Of a stretch of 12,088 bases of DNA, positions 5,281 through 11,479 are shown one piece after another; the stretch's first letter is position 1; the number at the start of each line of letters is the position of its first letter. The position numbers and the translations under genes are program-made. The notes beneath the pieces were generated by a model that was given only the letters and a program-made list of their open reading frames with translations, searched no databases and was not told the origin of the DNA. This DNA is from UBA7937 sp034419095 (GTDB taxonomy: Bacteria; Chloroflexota; Anaerolineae; UBA7937), in contig DAOULQ010000201.1 of NCBI GenBank assembly GCA_034419095.1, positions 1 through 12,088 of the forward strand. Reading direction: 5' to 3'.

Positions 5281-5300
5281 CCCGGTCTAGTGCACAATTG
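5266..5300 (+). pseudogene. Decayed 5' half of tRNA-Ser(GGA)
   Basis: These bases match the intact tRNA-Ser(GGA) from its first base to the first anticodon base. The first 28 bases (5266-5293 against 5897-5924) agree at 26 positions; after a 2-nt gap ACAATTG matches ACGATTG. The similarity stops at the anticodon. There is no 3' half here. The two copies start 631 bp apart and bracket the toxin-antitoxin pair like the ends of an inserted segment. Confidence 0.8.
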
Positions 5301-5314
5301 ACCTGCAGGAATAC

Positions 5315-5343
5315 TTGACAGGGGCCGATAAAGAATTTATAAT
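5315..5343 (+). promoter_or_regulatory. Consensus promoter of the toxin-antitoxin operon
   Basis: A perfect TTGACA (5315-5320), a 17-bp spacer and a perfect TATAAT (5338-5343). This is the best promoter in the window. Transcription would start near 5350, giving a leader of about 30 nt before the antitoxin ATG. Confidence 0.85.
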
Positions 5344-5354
5344 AAATTTGTACA
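5334..5354 (+). promoter_or_regulatory. Candidate operator for antitoxin autoregulation
   Basis: A 15-bp palindrome, AATTTAT-A-ATAAATT (5334-5348), covers the -10 box, and TGTACA (5349-5354) directly follows. TGTACA is the core reported for the operator of E. coli yefM-yoeB, whose antitoxin belongs to the same family. Repression by the antitoxin or the complex is an inference from this position. Confidence 0.5.
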
Positions 5355-5379
5355 GAATAATTAACATCAGGGGTATGAT

Positions 5380-5655
5380 ATGACTGTAAAGATTATGCCG
5401 GTGACAGACTTGAGGCAGCAGATCACCTCTGTGCTCAAGGAGTTGGAGGAGAGCGGGCAGCCTCTCTACATCACTCAATATGGCCGCCCCAAGGCGGTGC
5501 TCCTCAGTTACCAAGGCTATGAAGCCCTCATCCGCGAACTGGAGGACCTGGAAGATAGCCTTAGTATCTATGAGGGGAAGGAAGAGCCATCTCGGCCCTA
5601 CGGAGAGTTCATAGCCGAGGTCTCAACGCCTGCCGGTGTACAAAATAAGGATTAG
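5380..5655 (+). CDS. YefM/Phd-family antitoxin
   Basis: A 91-residue antitoxin that should bind and neutralise the downstream toxin and repress the operon. The N-terminal DNA-binding domain is clear: MTVKIMPVTDLRQQITSVL, then QPLYITQYGRPKAVLLSYQGYEAL (residues 27-50), the usual helix-strand pattern of the Phd/YefM fold. The C-terminal part (RELEDLEDSLSIYEGKEEP onward) is acidic, as expected for the toxin-binding tail. The ATG has AGGGG 6 nt upstream. Its last 20 nt overlap the toxin start, which ensures coupling. The pair lies between a tRNA-Ser fragment and an intact tRNA-Ser, consistent with insertion. Confidence 0.9.
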   Translation: MTVKIMPVTDLRQQITSVLKELEESGQPLYITQYGRPKAVLLSYQGYEALIRELEDLEDSLSIYEGKEEPSRPYGEFIAEVSTPAGVQNKD

Positions 5656-5893
5656 GCCTAGGGCAGAGCGGGGTATGAGGCGGCTTCCTCCCGAGGTCTT
5701 TGCTAGGGTGGACGCTAAGATCAGAGGCTTGGGCGAAGACCCAAGGCCACAGGGAGCGGAGAAGTTAAGGGGCAAGGAGGGCTGGCGAATAAGAATAGGT
5801 GATTATAGAGTTATCTATGGGATAGATGACCGATCTCGCGAGGTAATGATTTACCGAGTTCAGCATCGCAAGGATATTTATCGCCCACACTAG
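5636..5893 (+). CDS. RelE/ParE-superfamily toxin
   Basis: An 85-residue basic protein with the RelE fold pattern: YKIRIRPRAERGMRRLP at the N-terminus, a helix with VDAKIRGLGEDPR, then KLRGKEGWRIRIGDYRVIYGID (43-64) and VMIYRVQHRKDIYRP at the end. The R-I-G-D-Y-R-V-I-Y core and the C-terminal HRKDIY are typical of RelE-type toxins, which cleave mRNA at the ribosome; ParE-type gyrase poisons share the fold but usually differ in the tail. The start is the GTG at 5636, inside the antitoxin gene and without a clear ribosome site, so expression probably depends on antitoxin translation. The stop lies 3 nt before tRNA-Ser(GGA). Confidence 0.9.
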   Translation: MYKIRIRPRAERGMRRLPPEVFARVDAKIRGLGEDPRPQGAEKLRGKEGWRIRIGDYRVIYGIDDRSREVMIYRVQHRKDIYRPH

Positions 5894-5896
5894 CGC

Positions 5897-5986
5897 GGAG
5901 AGGTCGCATAGTCCGGTCTAGTGCGCACGATTGGAAATCGTGTAGGCCGAAAGGCCTCGGGGGTTCAAATCCCCCCCTCTCCGCCA
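5897..5986 (+). tRNA. tRNA-Ser (anticodon GGA)
   Basis: A class II tRNA: acceptor GGAGAGG/CCTCTCC, anticodon stem CACGA/TCGTG with loop TTGGAAA (anticodon GGA, reading TCC and TCT), variable arm AGGCC-GAAA-GGCCT and T arm GGGGG-TTCAAAT-CCCCC. CCA is encoded at 5984-5986. It follows the toxin gene by 3 nt and a terminator follows, so it may now depend on the toxin-antitoxin promoter. Confidence 0.96.
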
Positions 5987-5991
5987 CTTTG

Positions 5992-6033
5992 AAGTGCCGC
6001 TTCTCGACTTGGAGGAGTGGCGCTTTGTTTTCT
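5992..6033 (+). terminator. Intrinsic terminator after tRNA-Ser(GGA)
   Basis: An outer stem AAGTGCC/GGCGCTT and an inner stem CTTCTC/GAGGAG, separated by single mismatched bases, give about 13 bp. The tail TGTTTTCT is T-rich. It begins 6 nt after the tRNA. Confidence 0.8.
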
Positions 6034-6055
6034 ATCACCAGCACTATCTCTCTTG

Positions 6056-6085
6056 TTGCCACTTTCGCTAACCTCAAGGTATAAT
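6056..6085 (+). promoter_or_regulatory. Promoter of the 64-residue protein gene
   Basis: TTGCCA (6056-6061), an 18-bp spacer and TATAAT (6080-6085). The start near 6092 gives a leader of about 27 nt containing AAGGAGG. Confidence 0.65.
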
Positions 6086-6118
6086 AGTCAAGGGGCGCTA
6101 CTAGATAAGGAGGAAAGG

Positions 6119-6313
6119 ATGGCGGAAGTTATCCCTGATACCGACAGTGTAGAGGTGGCAAAGATAGGTTTCGCCCACTGGGTGGTGGCCAGGGTGGATA
6201 ACGCCTGGTCGATGGAAGATTACAAGGGGGTTACCACTCCCGAAGCCCATGCGGACAAACTCCTCGAACTGTTCGATAAGGCTTACAAAGCAGCCAGCAA
6301 GAGCATAGAATAG
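6119..6313 (+). CDS. Hypothetical 64-residue protein
   Basis: A small, soluble, slightly acidic protein beginning MAEVIPDTDSVEVAKIG, with two Trp residues in the middle (FAHWVVARVDNAWSMEDY) and a helical C-terminal half (ADKLLELFDKAYKAASKSIE). I do not recognise the family. The gene is well supported: its own promoter at 6056-6085 and AGGAGG 5 nt before the ATG. The frame is open to 6017, but that part precedes the promoter. It has no Cys, membrane segment or signal peptide. The dense control signals suggest good expression. Confidence 0.8.
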   Translation: MAEVIPDTDSVEVAKIGFAHWVVARVDNAWSMEDYKGVTTPEAHADKLLELFDKAYKAASKSIE

Positions 6314-6316
6314 GGG

Positions 6317-6457
6317 TCATACAGAATGCACGGCATCCAGCGCCCCCTTCAGACCCCCAGCGACAACCGCATAACCCTTTTGTCCTTCCCAGAGAGCCTC
6401 TATGAAACTGGGGGTTCCCCCACGACAAACTATGTGGTAGAATAGGTTAGGCGTTGT
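6317..6457 (-). pseudogene. Possible remnant of a minus-strand gene 3' end
   Basis: An open minus-strand frame with no usable start codon reads SFIEALWEGQKGYAVVAGG and then LKGALDAVHSV before a stop at 6319-6317. The Gly/Ala/Val pattern looks protein-like, so it may be the end of a broken gene. A plus-strand ATG frame at 6326-6445 (39 codons, weak ribosome site) covers the same bases and is the alternative; both could be chance. The gap also holds a short palindrome (TGGGGG/CCCCCA, 6409-6422). Confidence 0.2.
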
Positions 6458-6495
6458 TCAAGTATCGGCAAGGCGATGTATGAAGGAGGGACAGG

Positions 6496-7371
6496 ATGAG
6501 AAAAGGAGTTGTTGTTCTCCTAGTTTTGCTCTCCGCTTGCGCCGCTCCAGTGACACGGCTGACACCCGCCCCTTCTCTCACTCCAACGCTAGGACCGAGC
6601 CCCACAGCGTCCTCTCTCCCCTCACCTAGCCCCACGCCTAGCCCTTCGTCGATAGTCCACGTTGTGCAGCCAGGGGATACGCTTTTTGGTATCGCTTCTC
6701 TCTACGGGACCACCCCAGAGGCTATCTGTGCCTTTAATGAACTTGAGGACTGCGAACTCATCTACCCCGGAGACGAGTTGCGGATACCGGGCGAAGGGGT
6801 GGTATTACCTTCGCCGACGCAACCGGCTCCTTCACCCACCCCCACGCACACACCAATGGGGACGGACACCCCAACGTCTACACCTATGCCCACATCCACG
6901 CCTCTACCCACAGACACACCCATCCTCACTCCTACCCCAACAAGCACACAGGTAGTCCCTGCGGACACACCCACGCCGACCTTCACCCCTACCCCTACTT
7001 CGACACCAACCCTGCCACCTTCCGATGAGTTCATGTATGAAGAAGGGAGTATGCAAACCGCACCTAATTGTGGAAGTGTCTATTTGAGGATCAAAGTGGT
7101 GGGTGTAGGCGGTGAACCTGTCAACGGTGTTACCGTCCGGTTACAGTGGGTTGACTTCACTGATCACAGGATCACGGGGCAAGGAGAGCCTGCCGGAGAG
7201 GTAGGATTTACACCACTCGGCCCGGAGAGTTACCATTCTCCAATAGACTTCCATATACAACTGGTACAGAGTCCTTCTGACCCCACACCAAGATCTAACG
7301 AGAAGATAGTTCATTTCACCGACTGCGACACTGCGGGACAATTCACTAACATAAAGTTTGTCTACCGGTAG
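6496..7371 (+). CDS. LysM-domain lipoprotein with Thr/Pro linkers
   Basis: A 291-residue exported protein. A lipoprotein signal peptide ends in L-S-A-C15. A first Ser/Pro/Thr linker (about 16-52) leads to a LysM domain (54-98: HVVQPGDTLFGIASLYGTT ... LIYPGDELRIP), which binds peptidoglycan or related glycans. A second Thr/Pro linker (about 104-176) and a C-terminal beta-rich domain (190-291, GGEPVNGVTVRLQW) follow. The latter resembles Ig-like or carboxypeptidase-regulatory-like domains and contains Cys192 and Cys277, which could form a disulfide. It has no catalytic site, so it is more likely a cell-surface binding protein. The ATG has AAGGAGG 6 nt upstream. Such proteins are frequent in Chloroflexota. 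The target is unknown. Confidence 0.85.
   Translation: MRKGVVVLLVLLSACAAPVTRLTPAPSLTPTLGPSPTASSLPSPSPTPSPSSIVHVVQPGDTLFGIASLYGTTPEAICAFNELEDCELIYPGDELRIPGEGVVLPSPTQPAPSPTPTHTPMGTDTPTSTPMPTSTPLPTDTPILTPTPTSTQVVPADTPTPTFTPTPTSTPTLPPSDEFMYEEGSMQTAPNCGSVYLRIKVVGVGGEPVNGVTVRLQWVDFTDHRITGQGEPAGEVGFTPLGPESYHSPIDFHIQLVQSPSDPTPRSNEKIVHFTDCDTAGQFTNIKFVYR
6799..7020 (+). repeat. Low-complexity Thr/Pro coding repeat
   Basis: Degenerate repeats encoding TPTPTSTP-like runs within the LysM lipoprotein gene. They give a C-rich, G-poor plus strand, and long spurious frames arise on the opposite strand. Copy number changes and assembly errors are likely here. Confidence 0.8.
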
Positions 7372-7472
7372 TGAGCATCACTCGCTATGGCCTGGGAGTT
7401 GGCGGGCGATGGGAAATACGGCCATTGCTTCTACATCGTGACCCAGTTCCAGTAGGGGGCATATTGTGTGGG

Positions 7473-7515
7473 CCAGTCTAGTGAGTGCCTTTGGAAATCG
7501 TCACAAGGACTCGCT
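7473..7515 (+). pseudogene. tRNA-Ser(GGA)-like relic within a hairpin
   Basis: GTCTAGTG (7476-7483) and TTGGAAATCGT (7491-7501) are identical to the D-arm and anticodon-arm blocks of the intact tRNA-Ser(GGA) and have the same 7-nt spacing, but the acceptor, variable and T arms are not recognisable. The bases 7480-7515 can instead fold as AGTGAGT-CCTT/AAGG-ACTCGCT, a stem of about 11 bp with a bulged G, which could terminate the LysM gene transcript. The rest of the gap 7372-7472 shows no convincing gene. Confidence 0.4.
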
Positions 7516-7517
7516 GT

Positions 7518-7546
7518 TTGACTTTTGCTCACTCCTGGGTTAGCAT
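7518..7546 (+). promoter_or_regulatory. Promoter of the SRP RNA gene
   Basis: TTGACT (7518-7523), a 17-bp spacer and TAGCAT (7541-7546). The predicted start, about 6 nt after the -10 box, coincides with the first paired base of the SRP RNA at 7552. Confidence 0.7.
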
Positions 7547-7551
7547 TTCGT

Positions 7552-7824
7552 GAGGCCGTGCTAGACGGGGAGCTAGCGGTGCCCTGTACCCGCAATCCGC
7601 TATAGCGGGGTCGAACTCCCTCTCGAGGTCCCGCATTGTCTGGGACTGCCGAGGAGAAGTAGCGATGAAGGCCGGGTCCTGCGCAGCAGAAGCCTACAAA
7701 CCCCGTCAGGTCCGGGAGGAAGCAGCGGTAAGTAGTCACTTCTGGGTGCCGCAGGGGCACCTGGTTGGAGCCAACTGGCCTCGGTAAGCCGGGCAGCCCG
7801 GATCGACAGAGGGTGCACGGCCTC
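7552..7824 (+). ncRNA. ffs: Signal recognition particle RNA, long form with Alu domain
   Basis: The RNA scaffold of the SRP, which binds Ffh and directs nascent membrane proteins to the translocon. The terminal helix pairs GAGGCCGTGC with GCACGGCCTC. The 5' Alu domain is close to Bacillus scRNA (GTGCTAGACGGGGAGCTAGC, then GGTGCCCTGTACCCGCAATC). The S domain carries the Ffh-binding helix 8 region with GTCAGGTCCGGGAGGAAGCA. The length of about 273 nt matches the Gram-positive type rather than the short 4.5S RNA of Proteobacteria. Ends were set by the terminal helix. Confidence 0.96.
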
Positions 7825-7836
7825 TTTAATTCAGGA

Positions 7837-7870
7837 GGGGTGGCCCGAACCTCACCCCCTTCTATTCTGA
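7837..7870 (+). terminator. Candidate terminator of the SRP RNA
   Basis: GGGGTG/CACCCC (7837-7858) is followed by a pyrimidine-rich CCTTCTATTCT. A competing inverted repeat, AACCTCA/TGAGGTT (7848-7874), shares bases with it and would also cover the ribosome site of the next gene. Tail and stem are only moderate. Confidence 0.45.
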
Positions 7871-7882
7871 GGTTGATTCTCA

Positions 7883-9400
7883 TTGTCATCGGAACGCGTT
7901 ATCTCTAAACCTGCGGCTCACGTGTTTGGGTTACCCCATCCCCTGGCTCGCTGGCGACCGCGAGTGGGGCTGGTGGTAATCTGCCTTCTCCTGGTGGCCA
8001 CCTACGCCATGCACCATGCCTACATATCCACCCAAAGAAAGATAACCCTATCCGTGGATGGTTACCCTCTCTCCTTTCGCACCCATCAGACCTCCGTCAA
8101 TGCCTTCCTAGAGGAGATAGGGGTGGAAGTGAATGAGGCGGACATCGTCCTTCCTGGCCTTCACACCGATCTCGGCGATCAAGTCATTATTGAGCGGGCT
8201 AAGCCGGTCCTCTTGGAGGTGGATGGGCAGACCTTAGAACGATATACCCACAGTAAGACGGTAGGCGACTTTCTCCTGGAGACGGGGATAGCCCTAAGGC
8301 CTCGCGACCGGATCACCATGGGAGGGGTGGAGGTGGAGCTAGAAGCCCCTCTATTCTCAAGGCCTATATTGGTTCCGAGGGGTGTAGGCAAGGGTAAGGC
8401 TATGCCCCTTTCCCTGAGTCCGCTATCGACTCGGAGGATCGTCATCCATCGCGCCGTTCCCTTTCACGTCTTCGACGATGGCGTGCTCACCACCTTATCT
8501 ACCATCGCTCCCACGGTGGGACAGGCTCTCAAGGAACACGGTGTTCTCATCTACCTGGGGGATCGGGTGAAGCCGGGCTTAGGTACCCCCGTCTCCACAG
8601 GGATGCGAGTCTATATCGAACGGGCGAAACCCTTTACCATCCTAGTCGATGGCCGACGCATCGTGGCCCGCACCCAGGTGGAGCGGGTGGAAGAAGCCCT
8701 GGAGCAAGAGGGGGTCACCCTGGGAGTCAGGGATTACACTATTCCCGATAGGCTAACGCCTCTGACTGACGACATGACCGTGCAGGTGATAAGGGTCAAG
8801 GAGGAGTTCGTTATCGGGGAGGAACCAATCCCCTTCGAGACGGTCTGGCGACCCGATCCGGAGTTGGAGATAGATCACCGGCGCCTGGCTCAACCGGGGG
8901 AGGAGGGTTTAAGGAGATGGCTGATCCGCATACGGTATGAAAACGGCCAGGAAAAAGAGCGGGAGGTGATAAACGAGTGGGTGGCGAAGGAGCCTACCAC
9001 CGAGGTAATCGCCTACGGCACTAAAATAGTGATTCGAGAACTGGAGACATCACAGGGACCGGTCCGGTATTGGCGCAAGATCAGGGTGCTGGCCACCTCA
9101 TACACCGCTGCTACTGCGGGTAAATCTAGAGATCACCCCCGCTACGGTCTAACTTATCTGGGATTAAAGGCCACGAAGGGGATCATCGCTGTCGATCCCC
9201 GGGTGATAGGCCTCCGTACCAAGATGTACGTGCCTGGCTATGGGTTCGGCACCGCCGGTGACACTGGAGGGGCGGTTAAGGGTAGACATATCGATCTGGC
9301 CTACGATGAGGGCAATTTGGTCCATTGGTTCAAGTGGGTGGATGTCTACCTCTTGGAGCCGGTGCCCCCTCCCGAGAAGATACGCTGGATCCTCCCATAA
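7883..9400 (+). CDS. YabE-like cell-wall protein: DUF348 repeats, G5 and 3D domains
   Basis: A 505-residue protein with one N-terminal membrane segment (about 28-44) and a large extracellular part. Several ubiquitin-like DUF348 units follow: about 54-107, 108-150, 186-250 and 251-304, three of them ending in IERAKP or a similar strand. A G5 domain spans about 304-386. The C-terminal 3D domain (about 399-492) has its three Asp in AGDTGGAVKGRHIDLAYD (D460, D471, D475), the double-psi barrel of MltA/Rpf-type peptidoglycan lytic enzymes. The likely role is cell-wall cleavage or remodelling. The start is TTG at 7883 with GAGGT 9 nt upstream; no ATG lies before the membrane segment. It precedes rsmA, as yabE precedes rnmV-ksgA in Bacillus, but without rnmV. 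The four-unit reading is my own alignment by eye. Confidence 0.9.
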   Translation: MSSERVISKPAAHVFGLPHPLARWRPRVGLVVICLLLVATYAMHHAYISTQRKITLSVDGYPLSFRTHQTSVNAFLEEIGVEVNEADIVLPGLHTDLGDQVIIERAKPVLLEVDGQTLERYTHSKTVGDFLLETGIALRPRDRITMGGVEVELEAPLFSRPILVPRGVGKGKAMPLSLSPLSTRRIVIHRAVPFHVFDDGVLTTLSTIAPTVGQALKEHGVLIYLGDRVKPGLGTPVSTGMRVYIERAKPFTILVDGRRIVARTQVERVEEALEQEGVTLGVRDYTIPDRLTPLTDDMTVQVIRVKEEFVIGEEPIPFETVWRPDPELEIDHRRLAQPGEEGLRRWLIRIRYENGQEKEREVINEWVAKEPTTEVIAYGTKIVIRELETSQGPVRYWRKIRVLATSYTAATAGKSRDHPRYGLTYLGLKATKGIIAVDPRVIGLRTKMYVPGYGFGTAGDTGGAVKGRHIDLAYDEGNLVHWFKWVDVYLLEPVPPPEKIRWILP

Positions 9401-9422
9401 TGGCCCCCGGAGAGGTGAAGGC

Positions 9423-10274
9423 GTGAGCCTAGGAGAGATCAGAAGGCTCCTTCGTGAGTTCAACATAAGACCCAGGAAGGGCCTGGGCCAGAACTTCCTA
9501 GTCAGCGATGCTCTCCTTAGGGCCATAACCTCCGCCGCAGAGACAGACAAGAAGGACACCATCCTAGAGATAGGGGCTGGTCTGGGGACCCTCACCCGTG
9601 CCCTTGCGGAACAGGCCCATCGAGTCATCGCCCTGGAGATCGATGAACGGCTCCTTCCTCCTCTCCGTCAGATGTTCCAGGATTACCCCAACGTCGAGAT
9701 CGTGCAGGGTGACATCCTAAAGATCGATCTGGCGGAACTCCTGGCCGGCCCGGGAGAGGCTCCGGGGGAGGTTAACTACAAGGTGGTGGCCAACCTTCCC
9801 TACTATATCACCTCCCATCTCCTGCGGTATCTCTTGGAGAGCCCCCTAAAACCTCAACTCTTGGTGGTCACCGTCCAGCGGGAGGTAGCCGAGCGGCTGG
9901 TGGCAACTCCAGGGAAGATGAGTCTCCTCTCCGTCGGTGTCCAGTTCTATGGACGGCCGCGGATCGTGGCTAGAGCCCCAGCGAGAGCCTTTTATCCCTC
10001 GCCCAAGGTTGCTTCCGCCGTGGTGCGCATCGATGTTTATGAAAAGCCTCCCGCCGTAGATAATGTAGAGGCTTTCTTCTCTCTAGTTCGGGCCGGTTTC
10101 GCCCAGAGGCGCAAGTATCTCAAGAACTCGCTCCCTCAGGGGTTAGGGTTGTCGGCCGATCAGGTAACCTCCGCCCTCCGCCGGGCAAGGATCGACGAGA
10201 CCTTGAGGCCTCAAGCCCTGAGCGTGGAGGATTGGGCCAGGCTCTATGGAGAACTGGCCCCAGAATTGCAATAG
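9423..10274 (+). CDS. rsmA: 16S rRNA dimethyladenosine transferase
   Basis: RsmA/KsgA dimethylates two adjacent adenosines (A1518 and A1519 in E. coli numbering) near the 3' end of 16S rRNA with S-adenosylmethionine during 30S maturation. The protein is 283 residues. Landmarks are RPRKGLGQNFL (16-26), the SAM site EIGAGLGTLT (49-58), the acidic ALEIDERLL, and the catalytic NLPYYIT (124-130), with a C-terminal helical domain containing FAQRRKYLKNSL. The start is the GTG at 9423 with GAGGTG 5 nt upstream, giving the expected N-terminus; the frame is open far upstream within the preceding gene. It follows the YabE-like gene by 22 nt, so the two are probably co-transcribed. Downstream, GAGAC/GTCTC (10293-10311) is a weak hairpin without a T-run. 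Confidence 0.95.
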   Translation: MSLGEIRRLLREFNIRPRKGLGQNFLVSDALLRAITSAAETDKKDTILEIGAGLGTLTRALAEQAHRVIALEIDERLLPPLRQMFQDYPNVEIVQGDILKIDLAELLAGPGEAPGEVNYKVVANLPYYITSHLLRYLLESPLKPQLLVVTVQREVAERLVATPGKMSLLSVGVQFYGRPRIVARAPARAFYPSPKVASAVVRIDVYEKPPAVDNVEAFFSLVRAGFAQRRKYLKNSLPQGLGLSADQVTSALRRARIDETLRPQALSVEDWARLYGELAPELQ

Positions 10275-10346
10275 ACCCCCTCAAGAAAAGTAGAGACCCT
10301 TGAAAAGTCTCCTCTCCTCGCCTTCCAGTAGTCCCACAACGTCGAT

Positions 10347-10376
10347 TTGCCTGACCCATAGTGTAAGCGTTATAAT
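10347..10376 (+). promoter_or_regulatory. Promoter of the rseP operon
   Basis: TTGCCT (10347-10352), an 18-bp spacer and TATAAT (10371-10376). The start near 10383 leaves a leader of about 26 nt. Three promoters in this window have a TTGCC -35 box. Confidence 0.65.
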
Positions 10377-10408
10377 TAGAACCACCATATTCGGAGAAAG
10401 ATGATCCC

Positions 10409-11458
10409 ATGCTTCTCACCACCCTCATCTATTTTCTAATAGTATTCAGCCTCCTGGTCTTCGCCCACGAACTTGGCCACTTCTTGGTGGCCAAATGGAG
10501 AAGGGTGAAGGTGGAGGAGTTCGGCTTCGGTTATCCTCCCCGCCTCTTCACCATCGCCCAGATAGGGGAAACGGCACTGACGGTGAACGCCATCCCCTTC
10601 GGGGGGTTCGTACGCCTCCAAGGTGAGAACGACCCCAAGGTGCCTGACGGTCTGGCCAGCCAAGGCTGGCGTGTGCGGGGCGGTGTCTTCACCGCTGGCG
10701 CGGTCATGAACATGGTGTTGGCAGCGCTTCTCTTCGGCACCACGGCGCTTATAGGTGAACCGGTGGCTATTACCGGGGTGGAGATCATAGAGGTGGTTTC
10801 TGGATCGCCAGCCGAAGCAGCGGGGATGAAGGCAGGAGATCTTATTTTGGAACTCGATGGGCTGGAGGTAACCGATTCCCTCGCTTTACAAGGATACACC
10901 TACGAGAGAGTGGGCCAGGAGGTGTCTCTCCTCTTGGGGCGGGAAGGGCAAAGGCTCCAGGTCACCCTTACCCTTCGTCTCCAACCCCCCGCAGGAGAAG
11001 GGCCTATGGGGATCACCATGCATACCGTAGTTGTGGGCACCAAGTTGGTGAGATATGAGGCCTGGCGAGCGATCCCTATAGGGGTTTCCCGCACCTTCAG
11101 AGCCGTAGGGGTTATCATCTTAAGCGTCATCTATATGATGAGAGGGCTTATCTCCCCCGAGGTGTCGGGCCCTATCGGGATCGCCCAGGCGACCGGTCAA
11201 GTGGCTCAGATGGGCCTTCCCTTTCTCTTGCAATTCACCGCTTTTTTGAGCGTTAACCTGGCCTTGATCAACCTTTTGCCCTTCCCGGGGCTCGATGGGG
11301 GACGATTAGTGTTTGTCCTCTTGGAAGCGTTGCGGGGAGGTAAAAAGGTTGACCCCGAAAAAGAGGGGCTAGTTCACCTCATCGGGATGTTCATCATCAT
11401 CAGTCTGGTATTGGTGGTCTCCTACTTCGACATCTTGCGGGTTGCCGGGGGTTCATAA
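10409..11458 (+). CDS. rseP: Site-2 protease family zinc metalloprotease
   Basis: An intramembrane zinc protease of the RseP/RasP group, which cuts membrane-bound regulators such as anti-sigma factors, and signal-peptide remnants. The protein is 349 residues. H20-E-L-G-H24 in the first membrane segment is the zinc site and PFPGLDGGRL (291-300) the third ligand region. One PDZ domain lies between (about 124-195, SGSPAEAAGMKAGDLILELD), and SGPIGIAQ (253-260) precedes the last helices. Family members with one PDZ domain are normal outside Proteobacteria. The ATG at 10409 has only a GGAG 12 nt upstream, so initiation may be modest; a nearby ATG at 10401 is out of frame. No anti-sigma substrate gene is in the window. 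It leads an operon with a GDT1-like gene and a zinc-ribbon gene. Confidence 0.93.
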   Translation: MLLTTLIYFLIVFSLLVFAHELGHFLVAKWRRVKVEEFGFGYPPRLFTIAQIGETALTVNAIPFGGFVRLQGENDPKVPDGLASQGWRVRGGVFTAGAVMNMVLAALLFGTTALIGEPVAITGVEIIEVVSGSPAEAAGMKAGDLILELDGLEVTDSLALQGYTYERVGQEVSLLLGREGQRLQVTLTLRLQPPAGEGPMGITMHTVVVGTKLVRYEAWRAIPIGVSRTFRAVGVIILSVIYMMRGLISPEVSGPIGIAQATGQVAQMGLPFLLQFTAFLSVNLALINLLPFPGLDGGRLVFVLLEALRGGKKVDPEKEGLVHLIGMFIIISLVLVVSYFDILRVAGGS

Positions 11459-11479
11459 GTCCTATCATGAGGAGGAAGC

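Noticed and set aside
6762..7034. A Val/Gly repeat protein on the minus strand
   Set aside because: It is the antisense image of the Thr/Pro linker of the LysM lipoprotein.
7387..7455. A 22-codon plus-strand frame after the LysM gene (MAWELAGDGKYG...)
   Set aside because: It has no ribosome site, is very short and follows stop codons in frame; it could be a gene-end remnant but cannot be supported.
7431..7889. A long minus-strand frame across the SRP RNA
   Set aside because: It is antisense to a well-recognised structural RNA and has Pro/Arg-rich shadow composition.
9164..9628. A 154-codon minus-strand frame over the YabE-like and rsmA genes
   Set aside because: It is antisense to two conserved genes, has no ribosome site and is rich in Arg, Ser and Pro.
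10293..10311. Terminator after rsmA
   Set aside because: GAGAC/GTCTC is only 5 bp and no T-run follows, so it was not listed as a terminator.
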